The position numbers were made by a program, and so were the translations under genes. Positions 8,435-17,620 of a stretch of 64,000 nt of DNA are shown in pieces; position 1 is the first letter of the stretch; every line of letters begins with the position of its first letter. Location of the stretch: the NCBI RefSeq assembly GCF_001411495.1, contig NZ_CP012982.1, positions 682,001 to 746,000 on the forward strand. The letters are read 5' to 3'. Below the pieces are notes generated by a model. That model saw nothing but the letters and a program-made list of their open reading frames with translations, was not told the DNA's origin and made no database searches. The DNA is from Burkholderia cepacia ATCC 25416 (lineage in GTDB: Bacteria > Pseudomonadota > Gammaproteobacteria > Burkholderiales > Burkholderiaceae).

Positions 8435-8810
8435 GAAGATTCCTTGAGAAAAAAATAGAGAGATTTGCGCCGTTGAAGAGCGCGTGAAGCGTCAAGGAGG
8501 GAGAGGACAACGAATACCGCTGTGGAAAGCGAGCAATTGATGAACAGCAATCGGACTTCTTGGACTTCGATGCGTACACTAACCGCCGGGCTGGCGCGCG
8601 TCAACTGCTAACTTGTAACTGTTTTACCTCGCGATCCGCTTTTCGGGCGAATCGATGTGGCCCCAACCGGCTGCGCGCGTTACCCGGCCGGGCGCGCGTT
8701 GCGCACAATCTCCGGACGAATACGCTGATCGGCAACGCCCGTCTTTCCTTGTGATTTCCGTTCGCTCAGTCCGTATCATGTCGGCAGCCCCCTCCGACTA
8801 CCCGCCTGCC
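8435..8810. other. 376-bp intergenic region: cspA leader/promoter and LysR upstream region
   Basis: The region separates the minus-strand cspA from the plus-strand LysR gene. The 100 bases next to cspA are A/T-richer than the surroundings and are probably the cold-shock 5' leader. No convincing gene, tRNA or repeat is visible; short open frames here lack Shine-Dalgarno sites and family similarity. Confidence 0.5.
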
Positions 8811-9722
8811 ATGCGCATCACGCCTCTTCCGCCTCTACAGTGCCTGGTCGCGTTCGAAGCCGCCGTGCGACATGCGAGCTTCACGAAAGCCGCCGCCGAA
8901 CTGCACCTGACCCAAAGCGCGATCAGCCGTCAGATTCAACAACTGGAAGAATTCCTCGGCCGCTCGCTGTTCGTCCGCGAGCATCGCTCGCTGCGGCTGA
9001 CGATCGCCGGCGAGCAATACGCGGCGCAGGTCCACCATCTGCTCACCCAATGCGCGGAAGCCACGCACGACGTGATGAAACCGTACGGCGATCTCGAGCT
9101 GACGATCGCGTGCTCGTCCGGCGTTGCGGTGCTTTGGCTGACGCCGCGGCTGCCAGACTTTCGCGCCGCGTATCCGAACGTCAAGCTGCGCCTGATCGTG
9201 CGCGACGGCCTTGCGTCGATGTCGCCGGCGGAATTCGACGTCGGCGTCTACTACGTGCGCCAGCAGGCACCGGCCGAATACACCGCGCGCAAGCTCTTCG
9301 ACGAGGAAGTGTTTCCCGTCTGCGCGCCGGGTTATCTGGCCGGCCGCACGCTGAACGCGGCCGACCTCGCGAACGAAACGCTGCTGCGCCTCGAAGACGG
9401 GCAGCGTCAATGGATGTCGTGGTCCGAATGGTTCGACATGAACGACGTCGACCGGCAAAAGGCGCAGCCGCAGGACATCACAATCAATTCGTATCCGCAG
9501 ATCGTGCAGATGACGATACTCAGCCAGGGCGTGTCGCTCGGCTGGCGCTACATGATCGACGCATGCATCGAAGCCGGGCTGCTCGTGCGCGTGACGGACG
9601 CGTCCGCAAGCCACGGCGGCGGCTATTACGTGATCTCGCCCAACGACCGCGCGCAGAACCACGCCGCCCGCCTGTTCACGCGTTGGCTGTTCGAACAGGC
9701 GGAGAAGCAGACCGCGTCCTGA
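8811..9722 (+). CDS. LysR-family regulator, GcvA-like subgroup
   Basis: The 303-aa protein opens with PLPPLQCLVAFEAAVRHASF and LTQSAISRQIQQLEEFLG, the GcvA-type HTH (about residues 4-62). An effector domain follows with LDEEVFPVCAP-like signature (FDEEVFPVCAPGYL). I placed the start at MRITPLPP, where family members begin; an ATG at 8778 would add 11 residues and neither has a strong Shine-Dalgarno. It is just upstream of an MHS transporter and an amidohydrolase on the same strand and probably controls their expression in response to their substrate. Confidence 0.88.
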   Translation: MRITPLPPLQCLVAFEAAVRHASFTKAAAELHLTQSAISRQIQQLEEFLGRSLFVREHRSLRLTIAGEQYAAQVHHLLTQCAEATHDVMKPYGDLELTIACSSGVAVLWLTPRLPDFRAAYPNVKLRLIVRDGLASMSPAEFDVGVYYVRQQAPAEYTARKLFDEEVFPVCAPGYLAGRTLNAADLANETLLRLEDGQRQWMSWSEWFDMNDVDRQKAQPQDITINSYPQIVQMTILSQGVSLGWRYMIDACIEAGLLVRVTDASASHGGGYYVISPNDRAQNHAARLFTRWLFEQAEKQTAS

Positions 9723-9845
9723 GCGCAATGCATGCGTACAGCGCATGCGTGCATGCGAATCTTTCGTTTCAGAAAAAAATCCGGCTGTCCTTAGCATGAG
9801 ATTCACGCGGGGCAGCCGTCCCGGCTTCTGACAAAGGAAGAGACC

Positions 9846-11162
9846 ATGCAAGGAACGCTTTCCCCGCGCGCCGCGCCTGCCGTTGATGCGGCCGTGCAGC
9901 AACGCCGCCGCGCCATCGTCGCGACCGTGATCGGCAACGGCCTCGAATGGTTCGACTTCACCGTCTACAGCTTCTTCGCGGTGATCATCGCGAAGCTGTT
10001 CTTCCCGACCGGCAACGAACTGACGTCCGTTCTGCTGACCGTCGCGACGTTCGGCGTCGGCTTCTTCATGCGGCCGGTGGGCGGAATCGTGCTCGGCGTG
10101 TATGCGGACAAGGTCGGACGCAAGGCCGCGCTGTCGCTCACGATCCTGCTGATGGCGGCCGGCACCGCGCTCATCGGGATCGCGCCGACCTACGAACAGG
10201 CCGGCATCGCCGCGCCGATCCTGATCGTCGTCGCGCGGCTGCTGCAAGGTTTTTCGGCCGGCGGCGAGATGGGCGGTGCCACCGCGTTCCTCACCGAATA
10301 CGCGCCGCCGGAGAAGCGCGCGTATTACTCCAGCTGGATCCAGTCGAGCATCGGCTTCGCGGTGCTGCTCGGCGCGGCGACCGGTACGTTCGTTACCACG
10401 TCGCTTGATACGCAGGCGCTGCACAGTTGGGGCTGGCGGCTGCCGTTCCTGCTCGGGATCGTCGTCGGGCCGGTCGGTTACTTCATCCGCAGTCGTATCG
10501 ATGAGACGCCCGCGTTCAGCGCCGTCGAATCGCAGGCGAAGGAAAGCTCGCCGCTGAAGGAGGTGCTGTCGACCTACCCGCGCGAAACCTTCGCGAGTTT
10601 TTCAATGGTCATTCTGTGGACGGTCTGTACCTACGTGCTGCTGTTCTACATGCCGACGTATTCCGTGCGCACACTGCATCTGCCGCAATCGACCGGCTTC
10701 GCGGCCGGCATGGTCGGCGGACTGATGATCATGTGCTGCTCGCCGATCGTCGGTCGGCTCGCCGACGTGTGGGGACGGCGCGCGTTCCTGTCCGGCTCAG
10801 CGCTCGCGATCCTCGTGCTGGCGTGGCCGATGTTCGCGTGGATCAACCATGCGCCCGGGTTCACGTCGCTGATCGTGTTCCAGGCCGTGTTCGGCGTACT
10901 GATTGCGACTTATACCGGGCCGATCCTCGCTGCGTTCGCGGAGCTGTTCCCGACCAAGGTGCTGTCGACCGGGCTTTCCGTTGCGTACAACTTCGCGGTG
11001 ACGATCTTCGGCGGGTTCGCGCCGTTTCTGATCACATGGCTGATCGCCCGCACCGGCAGCAACATGGCGCCCGCGTTCTACGTGATGCTCGCGGCGGCCG
11101 TCAGTTTCGTCGGCACGCGCTTCGTGAAGGATGCGAAGCGTGCGGCCTCAACGACTCGATAA
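9846..11162 (+). CDS. MFS transporter, metabolite:H+ symporter (MHS) family
   Basis: The 438-aa inner-membrane protein has about 12 helices. The family signature is clear: ATVIGNGLEWFDFTVYSFFA at the first helix, FFMRPVGGIVLGVYADKVGRKAAL across the loop 2-3 region, and LLQGFSAGGEMGGATAFLTEYAP in helix 4-5. MHS members import organic acids, betaines or proline with protons. GGAAGAG precedes the ATG. The amidohydrolase gene starts 13 bp after its stop, so the two form an operon and the transporter may import the amidohydrolase substrate, an inferred cyclic or N-acyl compound. Confidence 0.92.
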   Translation: MQGTLSPRAAPAVDAAVQQRRRAIVATVIGNGLEWFDFTVYSFFAVIIAKLFFPTGNELTSVLLTVATFGVGFFMRPVGGIVLGVYADKVGRKAALSLTILLMAAGTALIGIAPTYEQAGIAAPILIVVARLLQGFSAGGEMGGATAFLTEYAPPEKRAYYSSWIQSSIGFAVLLGAATGTFVTTSLDTQALHSWGWRLPFLLGIVVGPVGYFIRSRIDETPAFSAVESQAKESSPLKEVLSTYPRETFASFSMVILWTVCTYVLLFYMPTYSVRTLHLPQSTGFAAGMVGGLMIMCCSPIVGRLADVWGRRAFLSGSALAILVLAWPMFAWINHAPGFTSLIVFQAVFGVLIATYTGPILAAFAELFPTKVLSTGLSVAYNFAVTIFGGFAPFLITWLIARTGSNMAPAFYVMLAAAVSFVGTRFVKDAKRAASTTR

Positions 11163-11175
11163 GGACATTTCTCCC

Positions 11176-12417
11176 ATGACCATTACCGTGCTTCAAGGCG
11201 GCAACGTGCTCGACCTCGAACGAGGCGCGTTGCTCGAACATCATCATGTCGTGATCGAAGGCGAGCGGATCGTCGAAGTCACCGATCGGCCGGTGGATTT
11301 TCCGAATGCGCAGGTGATCGACGTGCGCGGCAAGACCGTGATGCCGGGGTTCATCGATTGCCATGTGCATGTGCTGGCTTCGAACGCAAACCTTGGCGCG
11401 AATGCGACGCAGCCGAATATTCTCGCGGCGATCCGGTCGCTGCCGATTCTCGATGCGATGTTGTCGCGTGGGTTTACCAGCGTGCGGGATGCGGGGGGCG
11501 CGGATTGGAGTTTGATGCAGGCGGTCGAGACGGGACTGATTCCGGGGCCGCGGATTTTTCCGTCGGGGAAGGCGTTGTCGCAAACCGGCGGGCATGGGGA
11601 TTTTCGTCCTCGGGGAGATTTGCTGGAGCCCTGCTCTTGCTGTTTCAGGACGGGGGCGATTGCGCGGGTTGTCGATGGGGTCGAAGGGGTACGGCTCGCC
11701 GTGCGTGAGGAGATTCAGAAAGGCGCGACGCAGATCAAGATCATGGCGTCAGGTGGCGTGGCTTCGCCGACTGATCCGATTGCGAACACGCAGTATTCGG
11801 AGGATGAGATTCGGGCGATCGTCGATGAGGCTGAGGCTGCGAATACCTACGTGATGGCGCACGCATATACGGGGCGGGCGATTGCGCGGGCGGTGCGATG
11901 CGGTGTGCGGACGATCGAGCATGGGAATCTCGTGGATGAAGCGGCCGCGAAGATCATGCATGAGCATCGGGCGTTTGTGGTGCCGACTCTCGTGACTTAT
12001 GACGCGCTGGCCAAGCATGGCGCGGAGTTCGGGATGCCCGCCGACTCCGTCGCGAAGGTGGCTTCCGTGCAGCAGAAAGGACGCGAGTCGCTGGAGATCT
12101 ATGCGAAGGCCGGCGTGAAGATGGGGTTCGGGTCGGATCTGCTCGGCGAGATGCACGCGTTTCAGTCCGGTGAGTTCCGGATTCGGGCGGAGGTGCTTGG
12201 GAATCTGGAAGCACTCAGGTCAGCGACTACGGTGGCGGCGGAGATCGTGAATATGCCGGGGCAGCTTGGGGTGGTGGCCGTGGGTGCGATCGCCGACCTC
12301 GCCGTGCTCGATGGGAATCCGCTCGAGGATATCGGGGTTGTGGCCGATGAGGGAGCACGGGTCGAGTATGTATTGCAGCGGGGAACGATCGTGAAGCGGC
12401 GTGACAGCGGGCGTTGA
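11176..12417 (+). CDS. Metal-dependent amidohydrolase (imidazolonepropionase/Xaa-Pro dipeptidase-like)
   Basis: The 413-aa protein belongs to the amidohydrolase superfamily. It shows GFIDCHVHVLA (metal-binding HxH, about residue 60), IKIMASGGV with the position of the bridging Lys, VMAHAY and IEHGNL (metal histidines) and FGSDLLGEMH with the catalytic Asp (about residue 318). It hydrolyses an amide, lactam or imino bond of a substrate I cannot specify. The operon with an MHS importer suggests a catabolic role. From about 11440 to the end, codon use is richer in GGG, TTT and TTG than in neighbours, yet the catalytic motifs are intact. Confidence 0.88.
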   Translation: MTITVLQGGNVLDLERGALLEHHHVVIEGERIVEVTDRPVDFPNAQVIDVRGKTVMPGFIDCHVHVLASNANLGANATQPNILAAIRSLPILDAMLSRGFTSVRDAGGADWSLMQAVETGLIPGPRIFPSGKALSQTGGHGDFRPRGDLLEPCSCCFRTGAIARVVDGVEGVRLAVREEIQKGATQIKIMASGGVASPTDPIANTQYSEDEIRAIVDEAEAANTYVMAHAYTGRAIARAVRCGVRTIEHGNLVDEAAAKIMHEHRAFVVPTLVTYDALAKHGAEFGMPADSVAKVASVQQKGRESLEIYAKAGVKMGFGSDLLGEMHAFQSGEFRIRAEVLGNLEALRSATTVAAEIVNMPGQLGVVAVGAIADLAVLDGNPLEDIGVVADEGARVEYVLQRGTIVKRRDSGR

Positions 12418-12519
12418 TGTGGCGCCGTGCGGCTATTTCGGCAAGCGCAGTGCAGCCTCGCGGGCCGTGCGACCGTGACAGTTCTTGAAGGTGGCAGTGG
12501 GTGTGAGGCGCGGCGTTCG

Positions 12520-12550
12520 CGGCTTGGCTTCGCCCTTCTCGTAGCCCAAG
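12520..12550 (-). pseudogene. Relic of an IS256-family transposase, left remnant
   Basis: Read on the minus strand, these bases match the transposase stretch encoding LGYEKGEAKP of the intact element (positions about 12790-12820) and then stop matching abruptly. Together with 13907-14058 they reconstruct one continuous minus-strand fragment once the intact insertion sequence and one copy of the 8-bp duplication are removed. Confidence 0.75.
12543..12550. repeat. 8-bp target-site duplication, left copy (AGCCCAAG)
   Basis: AGCCCAAG abuts the left end of the insertion sequence and is repeated exactly at 13907-13914. Eight bases is the usual duplication for IS256-family transposition. Confidence 0.85.
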
Positions 12551-13906
12551 GAGCCTATCCGAAACTTTGTGTGCGAGGCATAAACTGGCGACCAAGGAGC
12601 CACTTTTATGCCACGCAAACGCAAGGAAGAAGTGACGATCGAACCGGGCAAGGGCTTGAACCTGGACCCGGAACTGATCAAGCAACTGGTGCCCGGAACG
12701 CTGGACCGGGCGACGATCAACGAGCAGCTTGCCGCACTCAAGAAGGCGATCTTCGAGCGGGCGCTGGGCGGCGAACTGACCCACCATCTCGGCTACGAGA
12801 AGGGCGAGGCCAAGCCGTCGGACAGCACGAACCACCGCAACGGCACCAGTCGCAAGCGCATCACGACCGACGACGACCTGCTCGACGTCGAGATTCCGCG
12901 TGACCGCGAAGGGACGTTCGATCCGGTGCTCATTGCCAAGGGCGAGCGACGTTTTACCGGCTTCGACGACAAGATCATCGCGATGTACGCGCGCGGCATG
13001 AGCGTGCGGGAGATTCAGGGGTTCCTGCTGGAGATGTACGGCATCGAGGTATCGCCGGACTTCATCAGTACAGTGACCGATGCGGTGATCGACGAAGTGC
13101 GTGAATGGCAGCAGCGGCCGCTCGAGCCGATGTATCCGGTCGTGTTCTTTGACGCCTTGCGCGTCAAGATTCGCGACGAAGGCGTGGTCCGCAACAAGGC
13201 GATCTACTTGGCGCTCGGCGTGCGCCGCGACGGCACACGTGACGTGCTCGGCCTCTGGATCGAGCAGACCGAGGGCGCTAAGTTCTGGCTGCGGGTCGTC
13301 AACGACCTGAAACTGCGTGGCGTGCAGGACATCCTGATCGCCGTGGTTGACGGCCTGAAGGGCTTCCCGGAAGCGATCAACACCGTGTTCCCGGAAACGA
13401 CGGTTCAGACATGCATCGTGCATCTGATCCGTAACTCGCTGGACTTTGCGAGCTGGAAAGATCGCAAGTCGGCTGCCGCCGCGCTCAAGGAGATCTACCG
13501 AGCACCGACGGCCGAGGCGGCCGCCGTGGCGCTGGACGCGTTCGACGCTGGACCGTGGGGCACGAAATACCCGCCAATTGCCGCACTCTGGCGGCGAGCC
13601 TGGGAGCAGGTGATTCCCTTCTACGCGTTCGCGCCGGACATACGGAAGATCATTTACACCACGAACGCCATTGAGTCGCTGCACATGCAGCTTCGCAAGA
13701 TCATCAAGGCACGCGGCCACTTCCCGTCGGACGAGGCCGCGCTGAAGCTGATCTGGCTGGCACTGCGCAACGTCGTTGCCAAGTGGACCGGCTCCCGGCA
13801 CGATTGGAAGAGCGCGATGACCCAGTTCGCGCTGCTTTACCCAGAGCGCTTTAGTATCGGAATCTGAGTTTTAACCTGCCTCACACACGAAATTCCGGAT
13901 ACCTCC
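12551..13906 (+). mobile_element. Complete IS256-family insertion sequence (1356 bp), possibly IS1356-like
   Basis: The element is bounded by the AGCCCAAG duplication. Its ends form inverted repeats: 12556-12580 matches the complement of 13877-13901 at 21 of 25 positions (TATCCGAAACTTTGTG versus TATCCGGAATTTCGTG). It holds one transposase gene with no damage, so it may be active. Size and family fit IS1356 described from B. cepacia, but identity cannot be confirmed by eye. It interrupts an older relic rather than a functional gene. Confidence 0.9.
12608..13867 (+). CDS. IS256-family (mutator-type) transposase
   Basis: The 419-aa protein is full length for the family. The DDE catalytic residues appear in VVFFDALRVKIRDEG (first Asp), IAVVDGLKGFPEAI (second Asp) and TTNAIESLHMQLRK (Glu). 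The mutator signature region KAIYLALGVRRDGTRDVLGLW is present, and ELTHHLGYEKGE near residue 60 is typical of IS256 enzymes. It catalyses copy-out or cut-and-paste movement of the element. The ATG gives MPRKRKEE and AAGGAG precedes it. No frameshift or stop is visible. Confidence 0.96.
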   Translation: MPRKRKEEVTIEPGKGLNLDPELIKQLVPGTLDRATINEQLAALKKAIFERALGGELTHHLGYEKGEAKPSDSTNHRNGTSRKRITTDDDLLDVEIPRDREGTFDPVLIAKGERRFTGFDDKIIAMYARGMSVREIQGFLLEMYGIEVSPDFISTVTDAVIDEVREWQQRPLEPMYPVVFFDALRVKIRDEGVVRNKAIYLALGVRRDGTRDVLGLWIEQTEGAKFWLRVVNDLKLRGVQDILIAVVDGLKGFPEAINTVFPETTVQTCIVHLIRNSLDFASWKDRKSAAAALKEIYRAPTAEAAAVALDAFDAGPWGTKYPPIAALWRRAWEQVIPFYAFAPDIRKIIYTTNAIESLHMQLRKIIKARGHFPSDEAALKLIWLALRNVVAKWTGSRHDWKSAMTQFALLYPERFSIGI

Positions 13907-13914
13907 AGCCCAAG
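13907..13914. repeat. 8-bp target-site duplication, right copy (AGCCCAAG)
   Basis: Exact repeat of 12543-12550, directly after the right end of the insertion sequence. It is also part of the relic sequence, as expected if the relic was the target. Confidence 0.85.
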
Positions 13915-14058
13915 TGGTGGATCGGTTCACCGCCCAGCGCGCTCGAAGATCGCCTTCTTGAGCGCCGCGAGCTGCTCGTTGATCGTCGCCCGATCCAGCG
14001 TTCCGGGCACCAGTTGCTTGATCAGTTCCGAGTCCAGGTTCAAGCCTTTGCCCGGCTC
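13907..14058 (-). pseudogene. Relic of an IS256-family transposase, right remnant
   Basis: On the minus strand this encodes the early part of a transposase nearly identical to the intact one (GKGLNLDSELIKQLVPG, then TLDRATINEQLAALKKAIFE). A 2-base deletion after the FE(R) codons shifts the frame into a stop. The relic is in the opposite orientation to the intact element and lacks both the first dozen codons and everything after the LGYEKGE region. It was therefore dead before it was hit by the intact copy. Confidence 0.85.
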
Positions 14059-14112
14059 AACCCACGGCAGCCGTCCCTCAGAAACGCTCCATTCTAAATC
14101 GCGAATCAGCCT

Positions 14113-15975
14113 TTATTCATCCACCTTGAAAGCCGACACGAGCCTCGTCAGTTCCGCCGCCTGCTGTTTCAAGCTCGCCGCCGCCGCTGCGCTTTCCTCG
14201 ACCAAAGCCGCATTCTGCTGCGTCATCTGATCCAAAGACTGCACCGCATCGCCGATCTGATCGATCCCCGCGCTCTGCTCCAGGCTGGCTTCGGCGATCT
14301 CGCTCATCATCGCGCTCACGCCCTGCACCTGCGACACGACATCGCTCATCACCTTCCCCGCCTCGCTGACCAGCCGCGATCCGGTATTCACCGTGCCCGC
14401 GCTATGCTCGATCAGCGCCTTGATCTCCTTGGCCGCCTGCGCGCTGCGCTGCGCCAGATTCCGCACTTCCGAAGCCACCACCGCAAACCCGCGCCCCTGC
14501 TCCCCGGCCCGCGCCGCCTCGACGGCCGCATTCAGCGCGAGAATGTTCGTCTGGAACGAAATGCTGTCGATCATCACGATGATCTCGGAGATCCGCTGCG
14601 ACGCGTTGCTGATCTGCTCCATCGTCGTCACGACCTCCCCCACCACCTGGCCGCCGCGCGCCGCCGTATCCGACGCGCCGTTGATCATCTTCGCGGCCGT
14701 CGTGGCCGTCTCGGTGTTGTTGCGCACCACGGCCGTGATCTCTTCCATCGACGAAGCCGTCCGCTCCAGGTTGCTCGATTGCCCTTCGGTGCGTTCGCTC
14801 AGATCAGCATTCCCCGACGCAATCTGCGCCGAACCCGTGGCAATCGACGCGGACGCCGCGCGAATGCTGTGCACCAGCGTCGACAGCGACGACACGAACC
14901 GGTTGAACGCATCCGACAACTGCCCGATTTCGTCCTGGCTCTCGACCGTCATCCGGCGCGTGAGGTCGCCCTGGCCGCTGGCGATCTCCGACAGCAGCGT
15001 CGCCGCGCGGCGGATCGGCGCGGCAATCGCGCGGCCCACCAGCCAGATCACGAGCAGCGCAACCGCGAGGCCCACCACCGCCGCGACCAGCGCCGCGCTG
15101 CGGATCGCGCGCGTCACCGGCCCGAGCAGTTCGGCCTGCGGCACCTCGACAACGACATACGCGTTCAGTTCCGGAATGAACGACGTCGCGATGAAGCGCG
15201 CGCCGCCGTCGCCGTCGTAGCTCAGGTACGCATACGGCTTGCCGGCCAGCAGCGTCGACGACGCATCGCCGGGCAACCCCTGCTGGTCCTTCATGAAATG
15301 CTTGCCGTCGATCAGCGACGAATCGCGATGCATCATGATCGCGCCGTCGGGACGCACGAGATACGCGAACCCGGTCTCGCCGATCCGGTAGGCGGCAATC
15401 CCCTTCGCGAGCGCATCGACGGACAGGCTCATGCTGGCCGCGCCGATCGGCACGCCGTCGAGCTCGACGCGGCTGTTGATGAACATCATGTAGCCGCCGA
15501 CCGTCACCTCGCGGTCCATGTTCACGTCGAACGCCTTGCCGGACGACAGGAAGCCGGTCAGCCACTGATCCTTGTCGGTCACCTTCCGTTGCAGGCCGGA
15601 TTCGTTGTAGTAGTTGCCGCTCTTCACGGACACCCACTGCACCGACGCGGCCTTCTGCTCGTCCTTCACGTTCTTCGCGAGCTGGATCCAGTTGCGCGTG
15701 CCGGCGTCGGGTTCGCCGTCGGCTTCCCATTGCAGCAGGAACGCGTCGCGCGCGAGAATCCGCGACGCGGCGATCGGCCCGGCCATCTGCCGCTGCACGT
15801 CGGCGCGGATGCCGTTCACGGCCGTCGGCAGCTCCTCGCGGACGACGCGATCGCGCACCGCGTTGCCGATCAGACGGATGCTGAGTCCGCTTGAGATCGC
15901 GACGAACACGAGCAGGCAACTCGTCATGCTGAGAATCAGCTTGTTCTGAATGGAAAGCTTGCGCCAGAAGTGCAT
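14113..15975 (-). CDS. Methyl-accepting chemotaxis protein with a periplasmic dCache-type sensor
   Basis: The 620-aa chemoreceptor has a first membrane helix (about residues 11-32), a large periplasmic region (35-285) with Cache features ([38 protein letters not shown]), a second helix (288-310), a HAMP domain (about 312-365) and a signalling coiled coil with the conserved tip around [20 protein letters not shown] and [15 protein letters not shown]. It signals through CheA/CheW. The C-terminus lacks a CheR-docking pentapeptide. MHFWRKLS is the start; the open frame upstream is non-coding. It follows the MotB-like gene by 158 bp on the same strand. Confidence 0.95.
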   Translation of the reverse strand: MHFWRKLSIQNKLILSMTSCLLVFVAISSGLSIRLIGNAVRDRVVREELPTAVNGIRADVQRQMAGPIAASRILARDAFLLQWEADGEPDAGTRNWIQLAKNVKDEQKAASVQWVSVKSGNYYNESGLQRKVTDKDQWLTGFLSSGKAFDVNMDREVTVGGYMMFINSRVELDGVPIGAASMSLSVDALAKGIAAYRIGETGFAYLVRPDGAIMMHRDSSLIDGKHFMKDQQGLPGDASSTLLAGKPYAYLSYDGDGGARFIATSFIPELNAYVVVEVPQAELLGPVTRAIRSAALVAAVVGLAVALLVIWLVGRAIAAPIRRAATLLSEIASGQGDLTRRMTVESQDEIGQLSDAFNRFVSSLSTLVHSIRAASASIATGSAQIASGNADLSERTEGQSSNLERTASSMEEITAVVRNNTETATTAAKMINGASDTAARGGQVVGEVVTTMEQISNASQRISEIIVMIDSISFQTNILALNAAVEAARAGEQGRGFAVVASEVRNLAQRSAQAAKEIKALIEHSAGTVNTGSRLVSEAGKVMSDVVSQVQGVSAMMSEIAEASLEQSAGIDQIGDAVQSLDQMTQQNAALVEESAAAAASLKQQAAELTRLVSAFKVDE

Positions 15976-16133
15976 GGGGAACCCTCGGTAACCGCTCGGT
16001 CTGAGCCAGTTTGGGTTATCGGCACGCACGCGCGGAACCGCATCGCGGATTTCAGATGTTCATCATGCGAGATTCGTTATGTTGTTATCAGGCGGACATG
16101 GCCGGCCGCCTGTCGACTCGCGATCAGCGCAAA

Positions 16134-16802
16134 TCAGTATGCGACGAAGATCGTGACGCGCCGGTTTCGCGCCCGCGAAGCCGCATCGTCGCCCGCGACG
16201 AGCGGCTGCGTATCGGCCCGCCCGATCGCCGCCAGGCGATGCGGCGCCACGCCGCGCTCGGTCAGGTAGCGCACGACGCTCCCCGCACGCGCCGACGACA
16301 GCTCCCAGTTCGATTCGTATTTCGCGTTTGCGATCGGCAGGCTGTCGGTATGCCCTTCGACGAGGATGTCTCCGGTCGCGTGCTCGCTCAGCGCCTGCGC
16401 AATCTGGTTCAGCACCGGCGACGAATCAGGCAGCAAGCGCGCATCGCCGACGTTGAACAGGATCTTCGCGTCGATGCCGATCTCGACACCATGCGGCGCC
16501 TTCACGAGCGAAATCCGGCCGTTCGACTTCAACGAATCGAGCAACGCGAGCCACGGCGGCGCATGGTCGGGCGTAGCCGCATCGGCAGCACTCGCGGCAC
16601 CGCCAGCCTGCCGCGCAAGCGTCTGGTACCGCGCGTCGAGCGCGTTGTATTTCGCGAGCTGGAGCACGTACAACGCGAGGAACAGCACCATCAGCGTCGT
16701 GATGAGATCCGCGTACGAAATCAGCCAGCGGCCGGACTGCGCGCCTTCGACTTCGTGGTCGTCGCGATCGGCGGCGGAGGCACCGTCAGTTCGAGCAGTC
16801 AT
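16134..16802 (-). CDS. MotB/OmpA-type stator subunit homologue
   Basis: The 222-aa protein has a single membrane helix (about residues 26-48) with WLISYADLITTLMVLFLALY, the MotB motif that carries the ion-binding Asp, and a C-terminal OmpA-like peptidoglycan-binding domain (about 115-220) with ILVEGHTDSLPI, NWELSSARAGSVVRYL and RARNRRVTIFV. It would anchor a MotA-like partner to the cell wall and form the ion channel. It begins 39 bp after the stop of the MotA-like gene. It is shorter than flagellar MotB proteins (about 300 aa), and its setting is not a flagellar cluster. Confidence 0.9.
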   Translation of the reverse strand: MTARTDGASAADRDDHEVEGAQSGRWLISYADLITTLMVLFLALYVLQLAKYNALDARYQTLARQAGGAASAADAATPDHAPPWLALLDSLKSNGRISLVKAPHGVEIGIDAKILFNVGDARLLPDSSPVLNQIAQALSEHATGDILVEGHTDSLPIANAKYESNWELSSARAGSVVRYLTERGVAPHRLAAIGRADTQPLVAGDDAASRARNRRVTIFVAY

Positions 16803-16841
16803 GCGATTGGAAATCCCGGTTGGTCGTCCGACACACGCGCG

Positions 16842-17606
16842 TCACGCAAGCGATTCCACCGCGCGCCCGCGCACGTCGCCGGTCAGGCGCGTTTCGATCG
16901 TATGCGGCGATTCCTTGCGCGATATCGCCAGGAAACCGTCGAGATACAGCTTGCGAAACCGCAGCTCGCTGTCGATCTGCGCACGCAGCTTGCCGTAAAG
17001 CGGCAGGAACACGAGGTTCGCGAACGCCAGCCCGTACAGCGTCGCGATGAACGCGACCGCGATGCCCGGCCCGAGCTGCGCCGGTTCGAGCATGTGGCTC
17101 GTCACCTGCACGAGCCCGAGCACCGACCCGAGAATGCCGAACGTCGGCGCATATCCACCCGCCTGCTGCCACACGCGCGCGGCCGCCAGGCGGCTGCGTT
17201 CGTACGCATCGAGTTCGCGCTGCAACGCGTCCTCGAGCACGGCGGTCGACACGCCGTTCGCCAGCAGTTCGAGCCCGCGGCGCGCGAACGGATGGATGCC
17301 GCTCACGTCCATCGATTCGAACGCGAGCAGCCCGTCGAGCTTCGCGCGGTCGCCCCATTCGAGCAGGTCGGACAGGTTCTTGCGATCGACCTCGCGCGCC
17401 CGCACGAACGCGAGCCGCAACTGTTTCACCGCGTCGAAGAAGCGTGCCCAGGTGTTCTGGATCATCACCGCGCCGAGCGTGCCGCCGAGCACGATGACGA
17501 GGGCCTCGAACTGGAACAGCATCGGGAAATGCCCGCCCTCGAGCGCGAAACCGAACACGATCGCCGCGCCGCCCAACACCACACCGGCCAGGGTCAACAG
17601 ATCCAT
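16842..17606 (-). CDS. MotA-type stator subunit homologue
   Basis: The 254-aa inner-membrane protein has four hydrophobic segments. The first pair is at residues 1-45 (LLTLAGVVLGGAAIVFGFAL and a following helix). After a cytoplasmic domain the second pair contains PTFGILGSVLGLVQVTSHM and GPGIAVAFIATLYGLAFANLVFLPL, closely matching MotA/PomA proteins. The loop is expected to contact FliG. I chose the ATG giving MDLLTLAG because AAGGGGG precedes it; an ATG at 17624 would add six residues and overlap the upstream stop. It starts 14 bp after the cNMP-FliG gene, indicating an operon. Confidence 0.92.
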   Translation of the reverse strand: MDLLTLAGVVLGGAAIVFGFALEGGHFPMLFQFEALVIVLGGTLGAVMIQNTWARFFDAVKQLRLAFVRAREVDRKNLSDLLEWGDRAKLDGLLAFESMDVSGIHPFARRGLELLANGVSTAVLEDALQRELDAYERSRLAAARVWQQAGGYAPTFGILGSVLGLVQVTSHMLEPAQLGPGIAVAFIATLYGLAFANLVFLPLYGKLRAQIDSELRFRKLYLDGFLAISRKESPHTIETRLTGDVRGRAVESLA

Positions 17607-17620
17607 GCGCGCCCCCTTGG

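Noticed and set aside
9730..9757. Three copies of GCATGCG upstream of the MHS transporter
   Set aside because: Short, palindromic and GC-rich; may be an operator, but no second site or partner supports it.
12433..12741. Minus-strand 102-codon open frame across the left end of the IS
   Set aside because: It joins relic sequence with antisense of the intact transposase and has no start or function of its own.
14404..15894. Long plus-strand open frame opposite the chemoreceptor
   Set aside because: Shadow of the receptor gene; composition and lack of a Shine-Dalgarno or family match.
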